Counted from the first letter of the stretch, positions 8,813 to 17,278 are shown. The stretch is 64,000 nt of DNA from an uncultured Bacteroidales bacterium (GCA_900319105.1 ONND01000009.1:1-64000), one strand, 5' to 3'. The notes: a model not told the origin generated them from the letters alone. A program made the numbers and translations.

Positions 8813-9376
8813 TTAAACTGTTAAATCGTTTTCATTGATTATCGCATCCAACTGTTCGAAGGCATGGTGGAGATCATCGTTGATGACAACGCGGTCGAAC
8901 TGCGGCTTGAAGGAGAGCTCGTATTCTGCTTTCGCAAGACGTTTCTCTATCATCTCAGCACTCGTATCGCCGCGTCCTTCCAGGCGGCGACGCAACTCCT
9001 CAATCGATGGCGGGCAGATGAAGATAGAGGTGGCTTTGTCGCCCAAGATACGCTTGAGGTTCAACCCACCCTTCACATCGACATCAAAGAGCACCTGTCT
9101 TCCGGCCGCTTCTATACGGTCTATCTCTTCCTTGAGCGTTCCGTAATAGAGCCCATCATAGACCTGTTCATACTCGATGAAATCGTTGTTTTTGATACGT
9201 TTCTGAAACTCCTCCACGGAAATGAAGTAGTACTCTTTGCCGTTGACCTCCTGCCCTCTCGGAGCACGCGTCGTACAAGATACCGACAACTCAAAGAGAT
9301 TCGGATGCTTGGTCAACAGATGCTTGACCATGGTCGATTTACCGCTGCCCGATGGCGCACAAAAAATATAGATCAT
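8813..9376 (-). CDS. gmk: Guanylate kinase
   Basis: Phosphorylates GMP to GDP. The 187-residue protein starts MIYIFCAPSGSGKST with the P-loop at residues 7-15. It then has the GMP-binding segment SCTTRAPRGQEVNGKEYYF and FIEYEQVYDGLYYGT, and the LFDVDVKGG motif. Length and motif order are normal. Its start overlaps the yicC stop by 4 nt (ATGA), giving the conserved Bacteroidota order yicC-gmk-nadD. Confidence 0.97.
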   Translation of the reverse strand: MIYIFCAPSGSGKSTMVKHLLTKHPNLFELSVSCTTRAPRGQEVNGKEYYFISVEEFQKRIKNNDFIEYEQVYDGLYYGTLKEEIDRIEAAGRQVLFDVDVKGGLNLKRILGDKATSIFICPPSIEELRRRLEGRGDTSAEMIEKRLAKAEYELSFKPQFDRVVINDDLHHAFEQLDAIINENDLTV

Positions 9377-10296
9377 AAAACATTCAATACTTGTTCTTTG
9401 ATTTGCTCGAGGATATCTTTCATCTTGACGACGATGATCTGCATCTCCGATTGGTTGGACTTGGAACCGAGCGTATTGATCTCACGTCCCATCTCCTGGG
9501 CAATGAAACCAAGTTTCTTCCCCACTCCGTCTCTTAGCTCTTGGCTCTTATCTCTTAGCTCTCCCATCGTCTCACGAAAATACTTGATATGATTCGTCAG
9601 CCGCACTTTCTCCTCGGTGATATCAAGTTTCTCGAGGTAATAGATCATCTCCTGCTCCAGTCGGTTGCGGTCTATCTGCGCCTGTGTCTCCGTAGAGAGT
9701 TGCGCGAGGTTCTGCTCCAGACGCTCTTTGATCTTCGCCACACGTCCTTTCTCGAAAGGCTCTACTTGTGCGAGCAGATCCGCGATTCCATCGAGTTTTT
9801 CCGTGAACATCCTCTGTAGAGCTGCTCCTTCCTGGGTACGGAAAGCGATGAACGCATCGAGCGCTGCATTGATCTGCGCCTGGATAGCCTTCCATTCCTC
9901 CTCCGTTACATCCGTAGTATCTTCCTGCGCCTTGATCACATCCGGGAAGCGCAGAATAGATGCCATCACTTCTGCCGGCACGCCGGTTCCGAACTGCTCG
10001 CTGTACTGCCGTGCGTACTCCTTGGCCGCTTTCCAGTTGATGGGAGAAAGTGTCCCGCCTTGACCTTCCGAACAAGAGAGGGTGTTTTGCTCTTCGTAGA
10101 TGGCGAGATCGACCTTGCCGCGCTCGACACGCTGGGCGATGAGCGTCCGGATATCCAGCTCGTGTGCCCGCAACGAAGACGCCAGACGAGTGGAGAGATC
10201 CATGGATTTGGAGTTAAGCGAACGAACCTCACATATCATCTTGCGTCCGCGAAATTGGCTTTCGGATTTGCCATAACCTGTCATGGATAAAATCAT
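9373..10296 (-). CDS. yicC: YicC family endoribonuclease-like protein
   Basis: About 307 residues matching the YicC family (N-terminal MILSMTGYGKSE, a central region, and the C-terminal DUF1732 part ending in EMGREINTLGSKSN and a helix). E. coli YicC has been linked to RNA degradation; the role here is inferred from family only. An upstream in-frame ATG at 10323 lies within a short-period repeat, so the start at 10296 is preferred because it matches family N-termini. Residues about 245-256 (GELRDKSQELRDG) are encoded by CTTAGCTCTTGGCTCTTAT-like repeats, an apparent in-frame insertion. Confidence 0.93.
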   Translation of the reverse strand: MILSMTGYGKSESQFRGRKMICEVRSLNSKSMDLSTRLASSLRAHELDIRTLIAQRVERGKVDLAIYEEQNTLSCSEGQGGTLSPINWKAAKEYARQYSEQFGTGVPAEVMASILRFPDVIKAQEDTTDVTEEEWKAIQAQINAALDAFIAFRTQEGAALQRMFTEKLDGIADLLAQVEPFEKGRVAKIKERLEQNLAQLSTETQAQIDRNRLEQEMIYYLEKLDITEEKVRLTNHIKYFRETMGELRDKSQELRDGVGKKLGFIAQEMGREINTLGSKSNQSEMQIIVVKMKDILEQIKEQVLNVL

Positions 10297-10297
10297 G

Positions 10298-10335
10298 CTA
10301 TTTACTATTTGGTCATTTACCATTTGGTCATTTAC
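10298..10335. repeat. Short-period repeat between mnmE and yicC
   Basis: Repeated TATTTGGTCATTTACCAT units. The block overlaps the mnmE stop region and lies just before the yicC start. Its complement matches repeats before prmA and glyQS. Confidence 0.65.
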
Positions 10336-11671
10336 CGATACAAAACTTGCTGAAGATGTTACTCAGCACTTCTTGGTTGGTTATCTGTCCGGTTACTTCG
10401 CCGAGCGCGGATAGACAGTCCTGCAAGTCCATCGAGAGCAATTCTCCGGATAGGTTATCATGCAATCCGTTCTGCACGCGGCAGATGGCGTCATGGGCTC
10501 TGCTGATCGCTTCGTAATGCCGTGCATTGGAGAGCATGACCGCCGAAGTGTCCATCGTTTGTTTGGCGATACGTACCAGTTCGCGTTGGAGCGGCTCTAT
10601 CTCGCCGTTCTTGGCAGAGAGGGGTATCAGACCGCTACGCTGACAGAGTACAGACCGCTCACTTTGTTCGCTGACAGAGCACAGATCGACCTTGTTGAAC
10701 ACGCTGATAAGGCTTTTACACCGGCTATGGTCTAAGATTAACTCGGGATGGTCCTTGTCCGAGACCGAGATGACCACGTAAGCCTCCTCCGCTGCTTTGC
10801 GGCTTCGCTCAATGCCCATATTCTCCAGCGAATCGCTTGTCTCGCGTATTCCGGCGGTGTCAATGAGACGGAAAAGGATGCCGTCTATCACTAATGTATC
10901 TTCTATCGTATCGCGCGTGGTACCTTGTATATCGCTCACGATCGCACGTTGCTCGCCTAACAGAGCATTCAGCAGCGTGGATTTGCCTACGTTCGGCGCG
11001 CCGATGATCGCCACAGGAATACCGTTCCGTATCGCGTTTCCCGTACGGAAAGAAGCCAAGAGGTTCTGCAACTTATGCTCGATCTCACCGGCTAAATCCT
11101 TCAGTTCCGACCGATCGGCGAACTCCAGTTCCTCATGATCCGCGAAATCCAGTTCGAGCTCAATGAGCGACGTGAAATGCAATAACCGCTCCCGGAGGTT
11201 CGCCAGTTCCGACGATACCGAACCGCGTAACTGACTGAGCGCCAGGTCTTTTTCCGCTTTGGACTGCGAGGCTATCAGATCCGCCACAGCCTCCGCCTGG
11301 GTCAGATCCATCCGTCCGTTGAGAAAAGCACGGCGTGTGAACTCACCGGGTTCGGCTGCTTTACAACCGGCATCGATGAGCCAACGGAGCATCTCTTGCT
11401 GGATATAAAGACTGCCGTGACAGGCGATTTCAACGGTATTTTCACCGGTAAAAGAGTGCGGAGCATGAAAAACGGAACACAGCACTTCGTCCAAGACCTC
11501 TCCGTTCCGTTCAATTCGGCCGAAATGCACCGAACCGGCTTTCGCCTCCCGCAGCGCACAACGCCCATGAAAGAGCTTATCAACGATCGTGATACTCTCT
11601 TCGCCGGAAACACGGATAACGGCTATTCCACCGCTTCCATAAGGGGTCGATATCGCACAAATTGCAGACAT
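10328..11671 (-). CDS. mnmE: tRNA modification GTPase MnmE
   Basis: With MnmG it makes the carboxymethylaminomethyl modification of U34 in tRNA. The protein has about 447 residues. The N-terminal folate-binding domain begins SAICAISTPYGSGGIAVIRVSG. The inserted GTPase domain carries GAPNVGKST near residue 225, GTTRDTIED, DTAGIRE and NKVD, and the C-terminus is FCIGK with the catalytic cysteine. The ATG at 11671 fits both the family and the promoter, although the frame stays open to 11719. Residues around 330-345 (SERSVLCQRSGL) come from a repeat inserted between the G4 and G5 regions. Confidence 0.97.
   Translation of the reverse strand: MSAICAISTPYGSGGIAVIRVSGEESITIVDKLFHGRCALREAKAGSVHFGRIERNGEVLDEVLCSVFHAPHSFTGENTVEIACHGSLYIQQEMLRWLIDAGCKAAEPGEFTRRAFLNGRMDLTQAEAVADLIASQSKAEKDLALSQLRGSVSSELANLRERLLHFTSLIELELDFADHEELEFADRSELKDLAGEIEHKLQNLLASFRTGNAIRNGIPVAIIGAPNVGKSTLLNALLGEQRAIVSDIQGTTRDTIEDTLVIDGILFRLIDTAGIRETSDSLENMGIERSRKAAEEAYVVISVSDKDHPELILDHSRCKSLISVFNKVDLCSVSEQSERSVLCQRSGLIPLSAKNGEIEPLQRELVRIAKQTMDTSAVMLSNARHYEAISRAHDAICRVQNGLHDNLSGELLSMDLQDCLSALGEVTGQITNQEVLSNIFSKFCIGK
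10625..10685. repeat. CAGACCGC-type repeat inside mnmE
   Basis: CAGACCGCTACGCTGACAG followed by TACAGACCGCTC, the same element as in nadD at 8342. It keeps the frame and adds an RSVLCQRSGL peptide in the G domain. Confidence 0.75.
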
Positions 11672-11688
11672 AATTAAAAAAAACGATG

Positions 11689-11719
11689 CAAAAGTACAAA
11701 ATTTCTTGCACATATGCAA
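11689..11719 (-). promoter_or_regulatory. mnmE promoter
   Basis: On the minus strand TTGCATATGTGC starts at 11719 and the -7 box TACTTTTG covers 11696-11689, with 20 nt between them. The start codon at 11671 would be about 11 nt from the transcription start. Confidence 0.8.
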
Positions 11720-11736
11720 ATTTTTTCGTAACTTTG
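11706..11736 (+). promoter_or_regulatory. Promoter of the small protein gene, sharing its -33 with mnmE
   Basis: TTGCACATATGC starts at 11706 and the -7 box TAACTTTG covers 11729-11736. Its -33 box and that of mnmE are the two halves of one 14-bp near-palindrome, TTGCACATATGCAA (11706-11719). Confidence 0.8.
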
Positions 11737-11787
11737 CGGCGGATTTTGAAATAAAACATTATAAACTATACAAAAACACAAACAATT

Positions 11788-12030
11788 ATGGTGCGTACAA
11801 CATTTAATCGTCTTCGTGCTGTGAAAGACAGTCTTCCCCATGGTAGTATGGATGCTATCGCTGCAGAGTTGAATATCTCGGGCGATGAAGTTAGAGGTTA
11901 TTTTAACGGCGAGGGCAACGCTGATTACCACATTGAGCCGGGACCTGATGGCGGCGTCATCGTATTCAGCAACACACGCATTTTGGAAGTTGCCCTGCGC
12001 AAAGCATGGGAAGTCCAAAACGCTCTATAA
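11788..12030 (+). CDS. Small conserved protein with possible helix-turn-helix
   Basis: An 80-residue protein. The segment SMDAIAAELNISGDEVRGYFNG (residues about 20-41) resembles a helix-turn-helix. It is followed by a strand-rich DGGVIVFSN part and a C-terminal helix. Similar small proteins are common in Bacteroidales, but I cannot name a function. The ATG at 11788 is the only start downstream of the promoter. The next gene begins immediately after its stop, so they are cotranscribed. Confidence 0.75.
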   Translation: MVRTTFNRLRAVKDSLPHGSMDAIAAELNISGDEVRGYFNGEGNADYHIEPGPDGGVIVFSNTRILEVALRKAWEVQNAL

Positions 12031-12909
12031 ATGGAATACATTTATAGTACAATCAAACGGGTAATGGCTCTGGCGCTCATCGTCGGAGCATTACCTTTTG
12101 TATTTTTCGCACGTGCGTACGCGGAGGAGATGCCGGAAATCAGCGATCAGAAGACCGTGAACAAATGGATGGATGATCCGAAGAAACCCGTGGGATTCAC
12201 GTACGGTGTAGAAGCCAAACTGCAAACAACGTATATCTGGCGCGGCTTGTACTCCGGAGGGGCGAACATACAACTCGATGCCAACGTAGGGTATGGAGGA
12301 TTGTTTTTTGACATGTGGTGGAATATCGGAGTGACCGATTGGTCGTTTAATAAATTCCTGCCGGAGTTGGATTTCTCCTTGGGATTTAACCGATACGGAC
12401 TCAAACTCTATATGCTCTATGTCCATCATTTCGATTTCGCCTTCTTTAACATGACCAATACGCCGGGTTCGGGAAACCGTCTGGAGCTCAACGCCCGCTA
12501 CACGATCAGCAGCAAGATCCCGTTGACCTTTGTATGGGCGACGCGTCTATGGGGAAACGACGGTTATTTCGATGAAAACGGTGTATATAAGCGCGCATAT
12601 TCGAGCTATGCCGAGATCAATTATACGCAGGCTCTACCTTATGATCTGAGCCTGTACGGTGCGATTGGTATCAGTCCCTGGCGAAGCGTTTATTCCGGAT
12701 ACAAGCAGAGATTTTCCGTTAATAATATTGAAGTCCGTCTGCGCAAAGACTGGAGCGCCAGCGAGCATTGCGGTATCGCCCTGCAGGGGCAATTAACCGT
12801 GAATCCATCGGCCATAGCGGATGATAAAACAACGGCAGAATGGCATCCGAAAGATCCGGATAACCAAGCCATCAATGCCAACATCAGTATGATCGTCTAT
12901 TTAAAATAA
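12031..12909 (+). CDS. Putative outer-membrane beta-barrel protein, paralog 1
   Basis: A 292-residue exported protein with a signal peptide up to about residue 33 (ARAYAEE). The mature part contains TTYIWRGLYSGG, a glycine-rich VGYGGLFFDMWWNIG segment, and alternating strands that end in a hydrophobic C-terminus. This TxYxWRG pattern is seen in families of putative bacterial porin-like barrels; the function is unknown. It starts directly at the stop of the preceding small gene. The following gene encodes a clear paralog with the same motif order, pointing to a tandem duplication followed by strong divergence. Confidence 0.75.
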   Translation: MEYIYSTIKRVMALALIVGALPFVFFARAYAEEMPEISDQKTVNKWMDDPKKPVGFTYGVEAKLQTTYIWRGLYSGGANIQLDANVGYGGLFFDMWWNIGVTDWSFNKFLPELDFSLGFNRYGLKLYMLYVHHFDFAFFNMTNTPGSGNRLELNARYTISSKIPLTFVWATRLWGNDGYFDENGVYKRAYSSYAEINYTQALPYDLSLYGAIGISPWRSVYSGYKQRFSVNNIEVRLRKDWSASEHCGIALQGQLTVNPSAIADDKTTAEWHPKDPDNQAINANISMIVYLK

Positions 12910-12933
12910 CAAACAATAAAAATTATTTAAGGT

Positions 12934-13812
12934 ATGAAGAATGTAATTAATCGTGCCCTTGCGGCTAAGAAAAAAATCTTCACTCTGGTAGTCGCTACCT
13001 TGACTGCCGCAAGTTCTTTTGCATGGGAGTATGAAAATCCGGGCGTTGAATGGTCCGCAGGTTGTGAATTTACTACAGCTTATCTATGGCGTGGTATGCG
13101 CTACGGTGGTATGGCTTTCCAGCCGGACGCAAGTATCGGTTATGGCGGTCTGAGCATTGAAGCATGGGCTAACATCGGTGCTGTTGACAACTCTTTCAAG
13201 GAATTTGATCCGGAGTTAGACATCACGCTCCAATACAGCGTAGCGGGTCTCACCGTCGGATATACCCACTATTATTATTTCGATGGAACCAAGTATTTCG
13301 GCTATAAGAAACCATCGCTGGCTGCGTACGAGGCTGAGAAATATCCTACCTGCCAAGGCGAAGTATTTGCCAAGTTCGAATTCGGCGAGATCTTTGAGAA
13401 AATTCCGCTGACCGTTATGTGGTCCACTTTTGTAGCCGGTGATGACTGGAAAGAACTGTACGAGAACCCCGAGGATCCGGAAGAATTAACTGGATTAAAA
13501 CGCGCTTTCTCCAGCTATTTGGAAGTAAGCTATAAAGCACCGCTGCCACTCGGATTCTCCATCACCCCGACCGTAGGTATGACTCCTTGGGCAAGTTTCT
13601 ATAACTTCTACGAGAAGAAATTCTCCGTTAACAACGTATCACTGCGTGCCGATTGGGAACTGAATGTCAAGGATATATTCACTATTGACGTTTACGGTAT
13701 CGCTATGCTGAACACAGCCGGCATTAACAAGGACAATGTATGGCCGTCTGTGAAGAACAGCTACAATAACCAGCGTTTGAACTTGGCTGCCGGTGTAGGC
13801 ATTTGGTTCTAA
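12934..13812 (+). CDS. Putative outer-membrane beta-barrel protein, paralog 2
   Basis: A 292-residue paralog of the preceding gene, with the same length. A signal peptide ends near residue 30 (AASSFAWEYE). The shared features are FTTAYLWRGMRYGG, SIGYGGLSIEAWANIG, a FDPELDITLQY strand and YxxKFSVNNVSLRxDW near the C-terminus. The role is not known; an outer-membrane porin or assembly protein is likely from the barrel-like pattern. Only 24 nt separate it from paralog 1, and its TAA stop overlaps the apbE start (TAATG). Confidence 0.75.
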   Translation: MKNVINRALAAKKKIFTLVVATLTAASSFAWEYENPGVEWSAGCEFTTAYLWRGMRYGGMAFQPDASIGYGGLSIEAWANIGAVDNSFKEFDPELDITLQYSVAGLTVGYTHYYYFDGTKYFGYKKPSLAAYEAEKYPTCQGEVFAKFEFGEIFEKIPLTVMWSTFVAGDDWKELYENPEDPEELTGLKRAFSSYLEVSYKAPLPLGFSITPTVGMTPWASFYNFYEKKFSVNNVSLRADWELNVKDIFTIDVYGIAMLNTAGINKDNVWPSVKNSYNNQRLNLAAGVGIWF

Positions 13813-14837
13813 TGACCGCAAGACAACGAACCATAAGTGCGTTGCTGGGCATAGGCATCTGTGCGGCATTGATTTGGGGGCTTGACGAAGCTCCCAAATT
13901 GTCGTATTACCATAATCAAGGCAAGGTTTTCGGCACGTACTATAATATCCGATATGAGGCGGCAGCAGACCTGGAAGACAGCATACAGGCGGCCTTTACT
14001 GCGTTTGACAACAGCCTGAGTCTCTTTAACCCCCACTCCATTCTATCCGCAATCAACGATAACCGGGACACCCTCACCAATGCTTCCTTCGAGACAATGT
14101 GGGCAGAAGCGGAACGCGTTCACGCCCTCTCCGGCGGAGCATTCGATATCACAGTGGCGCCGCTGGTGAACTACTGGGGGTTCGGTAAGAAAGTGAAGCC
14201 TAACCCCGACCCTTCCTTGAAAGGAAGGGAGGTAGATAGCCTTCGTCAGTTTGTAGGGTTTGAGAAAGTGCAACTGATCGGGCACAAGGTCGTAAAAGCC
14301 GACCCGCGTGTACAGATTGACGGCGGAGCAGTAGCTAAAGGCCAAGCCTGCGACATGATCGCTGAGGTATTGCGCAAGAACGGCTGTACGAACTACTTAG
14401 TGGACATCGGCGGAGAAGTGGTGGCACATGGCGTGAATGACAAAGGCAATCCATGGCATATCGGTATCACCAAGCCCAACCTCAATAACGACGGGGCGCA
14501 GGAAGAACTGCAGGAGATCTTGGCAGTAAGCGATATCTGTATGGCTACGAGCGGTAACTACCGCAATTTCTACTATGCAGATGGCGAGCGCCGGAGTCAC
14601 ACCATTGATCCGCGAACCGGCTATCCCGTGCAACACTCGCTGCTGAGCGCTACCGTAGTCAGTTCAACCTGCATGCGCGCAGACGCTTTAGCTACCGCTT
14701 GCATGGTATTAGGAGCCGATAAAGCACTCGAGATGATAGAGCGTGCTGAAGATGCCGCTTGCTACTTCATCGTCGCACAAAATGACAGTTTGGTAGTCGT
14801 AACTTCGCCAAATTGGAGCGATTTTATTACAAAATAA
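13812..14837 (+). CDS. apbE: FAD:protein FMN transferase
   Basis: Covalently attaches FMN to target flavoproteins such as NQR or RNF subunits, outside the cytoplasm. The protein has about 341 residues. A membrane anchor is at residues 8-25. The ApbE motifs follow: GTYYNIRYEA, FDITVAPLVNYWGFG, IDGGAVAKGQACDMIAEVL, YLVDIGGEVVAHG, ATSGNYRNF and HTIDPRTGYPV. The ATG at 13812 overlaps the previous stop. Residues about 131-145 (NPDPSLKGREVDS) derive from a palindromic repeat, at a point where the family varies in length. No NQR or RNF genes are in this window. Confidence 0.93.
   Translation: MTARQRTISALLGIGICAALIWGLDEAPKLSYYHNQGKVFGTYYNIRYEAAADLEDSIQAAFTAFDNSLSLFNPHSILSAINDNRDTLTNASFETMWAEAERVHALSGGAFDITVAPLVNYWGFGKKVKPNPDPSLKGREVDSLRQFVGFEKVQLIGHKVVKADPRVQIDGGAVAKGQACDMIAEVLRKNGCTNYLVDIGGEVVAHGVNDKGNPWHIGITKPNLNNDGAQEELQEILAVSDICMATSGNYRNFYYADGERRSHTIDPRTGYPVQHSLLSATVVSSTCMRADALATACMVLGADKALEMIERAEDAACYFIVAQNDSLVVVTSPNWSDFITK
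14205..14245. repeat. Palindromic repeat inside apbE
   Basis: CCTTCC-TTGA-AAGGAAGG hairpin followed by GAGGT. It encodes the PSLKGRE-type peptide that I know as a frequent in-frame insertion in Bacteroidota proteins. Confidence 0.7.
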
Positions 14838-14846
14838 AGAAAAAAC

Positions 14847-14877
14847 TTGCATATATCAAAAAAAAGTAGTACCTTTG
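14847..14877 (+). promoter_or_regulatory. bamD promoter
   Basis: TTGCATATATC starts at 14847, followed by an A-tract, with the -7 box TACCTTTG at 14870-14877. It lies only 10 nt after the apbE stop, and no terminator was found between them. Confidence 0.85.
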
Positions 14878-14896
14878 CAGGCTTTTTGTGATTAAG

Positions 14897-15700
14897 ATGC
14901 AGAAAAAGGGTCTTTTCATATTATTACTTATGGTAGTGCTCACGGGCTGTGGGGACTATCAGCGTTTGTTGAAATCACGCGATCCTGAGGAGAAATTCCA
15001 GGCTGCCTTGGAGTATTTCAATAACAAGCAATATATTCGTGCTCAGACCCTGCTGGACGATGTATCTTCTTATTACAAAGGAACAGAGCGCTCGGAGGAC
15101 GTGATCGCCTACCTGGCACGTTGCTACATGGGACAGAAGAACTACGAATCGGCCACCGATTATTATCGGGCTTATGTACGTAATTACCCTAAGGGTAAAT
15201 ATGCGACGGAGGCCTATTTCCAGATCGGTCATTGCCAATATCTGAATTCTCCGGATGCCCGTTTGGACCAAGCGATCACCATGAGCGCCATAGAGGCCTT
15301 TCAGGTATTCGTGGAGCTATACCCGGATAATCCTTACGCGAACCAGGCTTACGAAGAGATGAGCGCTTTGTACGACAAATTGGCGTATAAGGAACTCAAA
15401 AGCGCACAGTTGTATTATAATCTCGGATCCTATCTGGGCAATAACTACCTCAGTTGCGAGATTGTATCGAAGAATGCGCTCAAAAACTACCCCAGTAATA
15501 AATATCAGGAAGACTTCAACTGGTTGATTTTCCAATCGAAATACCAGGAGATGATCCATTCCTACGAGGACAAGAAAATGGAGCGTGCCCGCGATGCACA
15601 GGACGAATACTACAATTTCGTAACCGAGTTTCCGGACTCGAAGCATCGCAAAGACGCAGAGAAAATGCTGAATAACATACGTAAAATTACAAAAGATTAA
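14897..15700 (+). CDS. bamD: Outer membrane protein assembly factor BamD
   Basis: A lipoprotein of the BAM complex that inserts beta-barrel proteins in the outer membrane; about 267 residues. The lipobox is LTGC near residue 19. Tetratricopeptide-like repeats follow (YFNNKQYIRAQTLLDDV, ESATDYYRAYVRNYPKGKY, EAFQVFVELYPDNPYANQA), ending in FPDSKHRKDAEKML. The ATG at 14897 gives the proper lipoprotein signal; a GTG three codons upstream is less likely. It is followed after 3 nt by rpoZ and then by coaBC, an order common in Bacteroidota. Confidence 0.93.
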   Translation: MQKKGLFILLLMVVLTGCGDYQRLLKSRDPEEKFQAALEYFNNKQYIRAQTLLDDVSSYYKGTERSEDVIAYLARCYMGQKNYESATDYYRAYVRNYPKGKYATEAYFQIGHCQYLNSPDARLDQAITMSAIEAFQVFVELYPDNPYANQAYEEMSALYDKLAYKELKSAQLYYNLGSYLGNNYLSCEIVSKNALKNYPSNKYQEDFNWLIFQSKYQEMIHSYEDKKMERARDAQDEYYNFVTEFPDSKHRKDAEKMLNNIRKITKD

Positions 15701-15703
15701 TAT

Positions 15704-16036
15704 ATGGATTACAAGAATTCAAAAGCCCCCAAAAACACGATTACCCGCGACATTAACCAGCTGACCGAGCCGGTAGGTAACGTGTATGAAACCGTAGCAA
15801 TCATTGCTAAACGTGCTAACCAGATCAGCACGGGAATCAAGAAAGAACTGGATGCCAAACTGCAGGATTTCTCTATTCCTCAGGACACCTTAGACGAGAC
15901 TTTCGAGAACAAAGAACAGATCGAGATCAGCCGTCAGTACGAGCGTTTGCCTAAGGCAACCTTGATGGCTACTCAGGAGTTTATCGACGGCGAGCTGGTT
16001 TATCGTACCGGTAATCGCGACGAGGCACTGAAGTAG
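15704..16036 (+). CDS. rpoZ: RNA polymerase omega subunit, Rpb6 type
   Basis: A 110-residue protein corresponding to the Bacteroidota omega/Rpb6-like subunit that supports assembly of RNA polymerase. The recognisable part is NVYETVAIIAKRANQISTGIKKEL, followed by an acidic stretch and the LPKATLMATQEFIDGEL tail. The position between bamD and coaBC supports the assignment. It has no membrane segment. The start is 3 nt after the bamD stop. Confidence 0.85.
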   Translation: MDYKNSKAPKNTITRDINQLTEPVGNVYETVAIIAKRANQISTGIKKELDAKLQDFSIPQDTLDETFENKEQIEISRQYERLPKATLMATQEFIDGELVYRTGNRDEALK

Positions 16037-16066
16037 TCGAAAGACAAAAGACAAAGGTCGAAAGAC
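16034..16066. repeat. Short-period repeat before coaBC
   Basis: TCGAAAGACAAAAGACAAAGG and a further TCGAAAGAC unit between the rpoZ stop and the coaBC start. Related GACAAAGGACAAAGG units occur at 59910-59945. Confidence 0.65.
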
Positions 16067-17278
16067 ATGTCTTTAACTGGCAAACATATCCTTATCGGTA
16101 TCAGCGGCGGAATAGCGGCGTATAAAATACCGGAATTGATTCGTTCATTAGTCAAAAGCGGCGCCGAAGTGCGCGTAGCCACGACGAAGAATGCGTTGGA
16201 GTTCGTCACCGAACTGACGCTACAGACCCTCAGCGGTCACGCAGTCTATTCCGATGTTTTCGCCGCTATTAATGCGCATGCCACCGAGCATATATCGCTG
16301 CCCGAATGGTGCGATGCCATGATTGTTGCGCCGGCGACAGCCAATGTGCTGGCAAAAACCGCAGCCGGTATAGCCGATGATGCCCTGACAACCACGATCT
16401 GTTCCTGCGTAGCACGCAAACCAATAGTGTTTGCGCCGGCAATGAACGACAAGATGTGGGAGAATCCTGCTACACAGCAGGCGACTCAAACTATCCGGGG
16501 ATGGAAAAACTGCATGGTCATTGATCCCGATGAAGGTCCATTAGCCTGCGGTACCAGCGGCAAAGGGCGCATGCCGGAGGTGGAGGTTCTTCAGGAAGCA
16601 ATAGAATATGCACTCACGCCTAAATCCTTAGCCGGCCAACATATTCTTATTACCGCAGGAGGAACGCAGGAAAAGTTAGATCCCGTCCGTTTCATCAGTA
16701 ATTATTCTACCGGTAAAATGGGCATTGCTTTGGCGCACGCATGTGCCAGACGCGGAGCGGAAGTGACCCTTGTATGCGGTTCCGTTAGTGCTCCCCTACT
16801 CAATCCTTTTGCCCGAATTCATCGGATAAATTCCCTAAGCGCACAGGAGATGTACGAGGCTTGTATGGAAGAATGGTCCAAGATGAACGCTGCTATTCTA
16901 TGCGCTGCGGTAGCGGATTTTCGCCCGATGGAAACGGCGAAAGAGAAGATAAAGAAAGAACCAGGACAGGAGTCGTTCACACTCCATTTATCCACGAACC
17001 CCGATATCGCTCGCGCATTAGGAGAGCAGAAGCGTCCCGATCAGCGTTTGATCGGCTTTGCGCTGGAGACCTGCCACGAAAAAGAAAATGCGCTCACCAA
17101 ACTGGAGCGCAAGAATTTAGATGCCATTGTGCTTAATTCGCTTCGCGAAGAAGGCGCAGGATTCGGCACGGATACGAATCGCGTATCGCTGATGCTTTGT
17201 AACGGTAATTCCTATGAACTACCGCTACAATCCAAGGCACAAGTGGCCGAACAAATAATTGATACCTTGTTTACTTAA
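16067..17278 (+). CDS. coaBC: Phosphopantothenoylcysteine decarboxylase / phosphopantothenate-cysteine ligase
   Basis: A bifunctional enzyme for two steps of coenzyme A synthesis, 403 residues. The N-terminal flavin-dependent CoaC part shows GISGGIAAYK, the APAMNDKMWENP motif and LACGTSGKGRMPE with the catalytic cysteine. The C-terminal CoaB part starts at ITAGGTQEKLDPVRFISN, has STGKMG, and contains the AAVADFRP and KIKKE segments. The 3' end overlaps the convergent PUR-alpha-like gene by 8 nt. Its terminator lies inside that gene. Confidence 0.97.
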   Translation: MSLTGKHILIGISGGIAAYKIPELIRSLVKSGAEVRVATTKNALEFVTELTLQTLSGHAVYSDVFAAINAHATEHISLPEWCDAMIVAPATANVLAKTAAGIADDALTTTICSCVARKPIVFAPAMNDKMWENPATQQATQTIRGWKNCMVIDPDEGPLACGTSGKGRMPEVEVLQEAIEYALTPKSLAGQHILITAGGTQEKLDPVRFISNYSTGKMGIALAHACARRGAEVTLVCGSVSAPLLNPFARIHRINSLSAQEMYEACMEEWSKMNAAILCAAVADFRPMETAKEKIKKEPGQESFTLHLSTNPDIARALGEQKRPDQRLIGFALETCHEKENALTKLERKNLDAIVLNSLREEGAGFGTDTNRVSLMLCNGNSYELPLQSKAQVAEQIIDTLFT

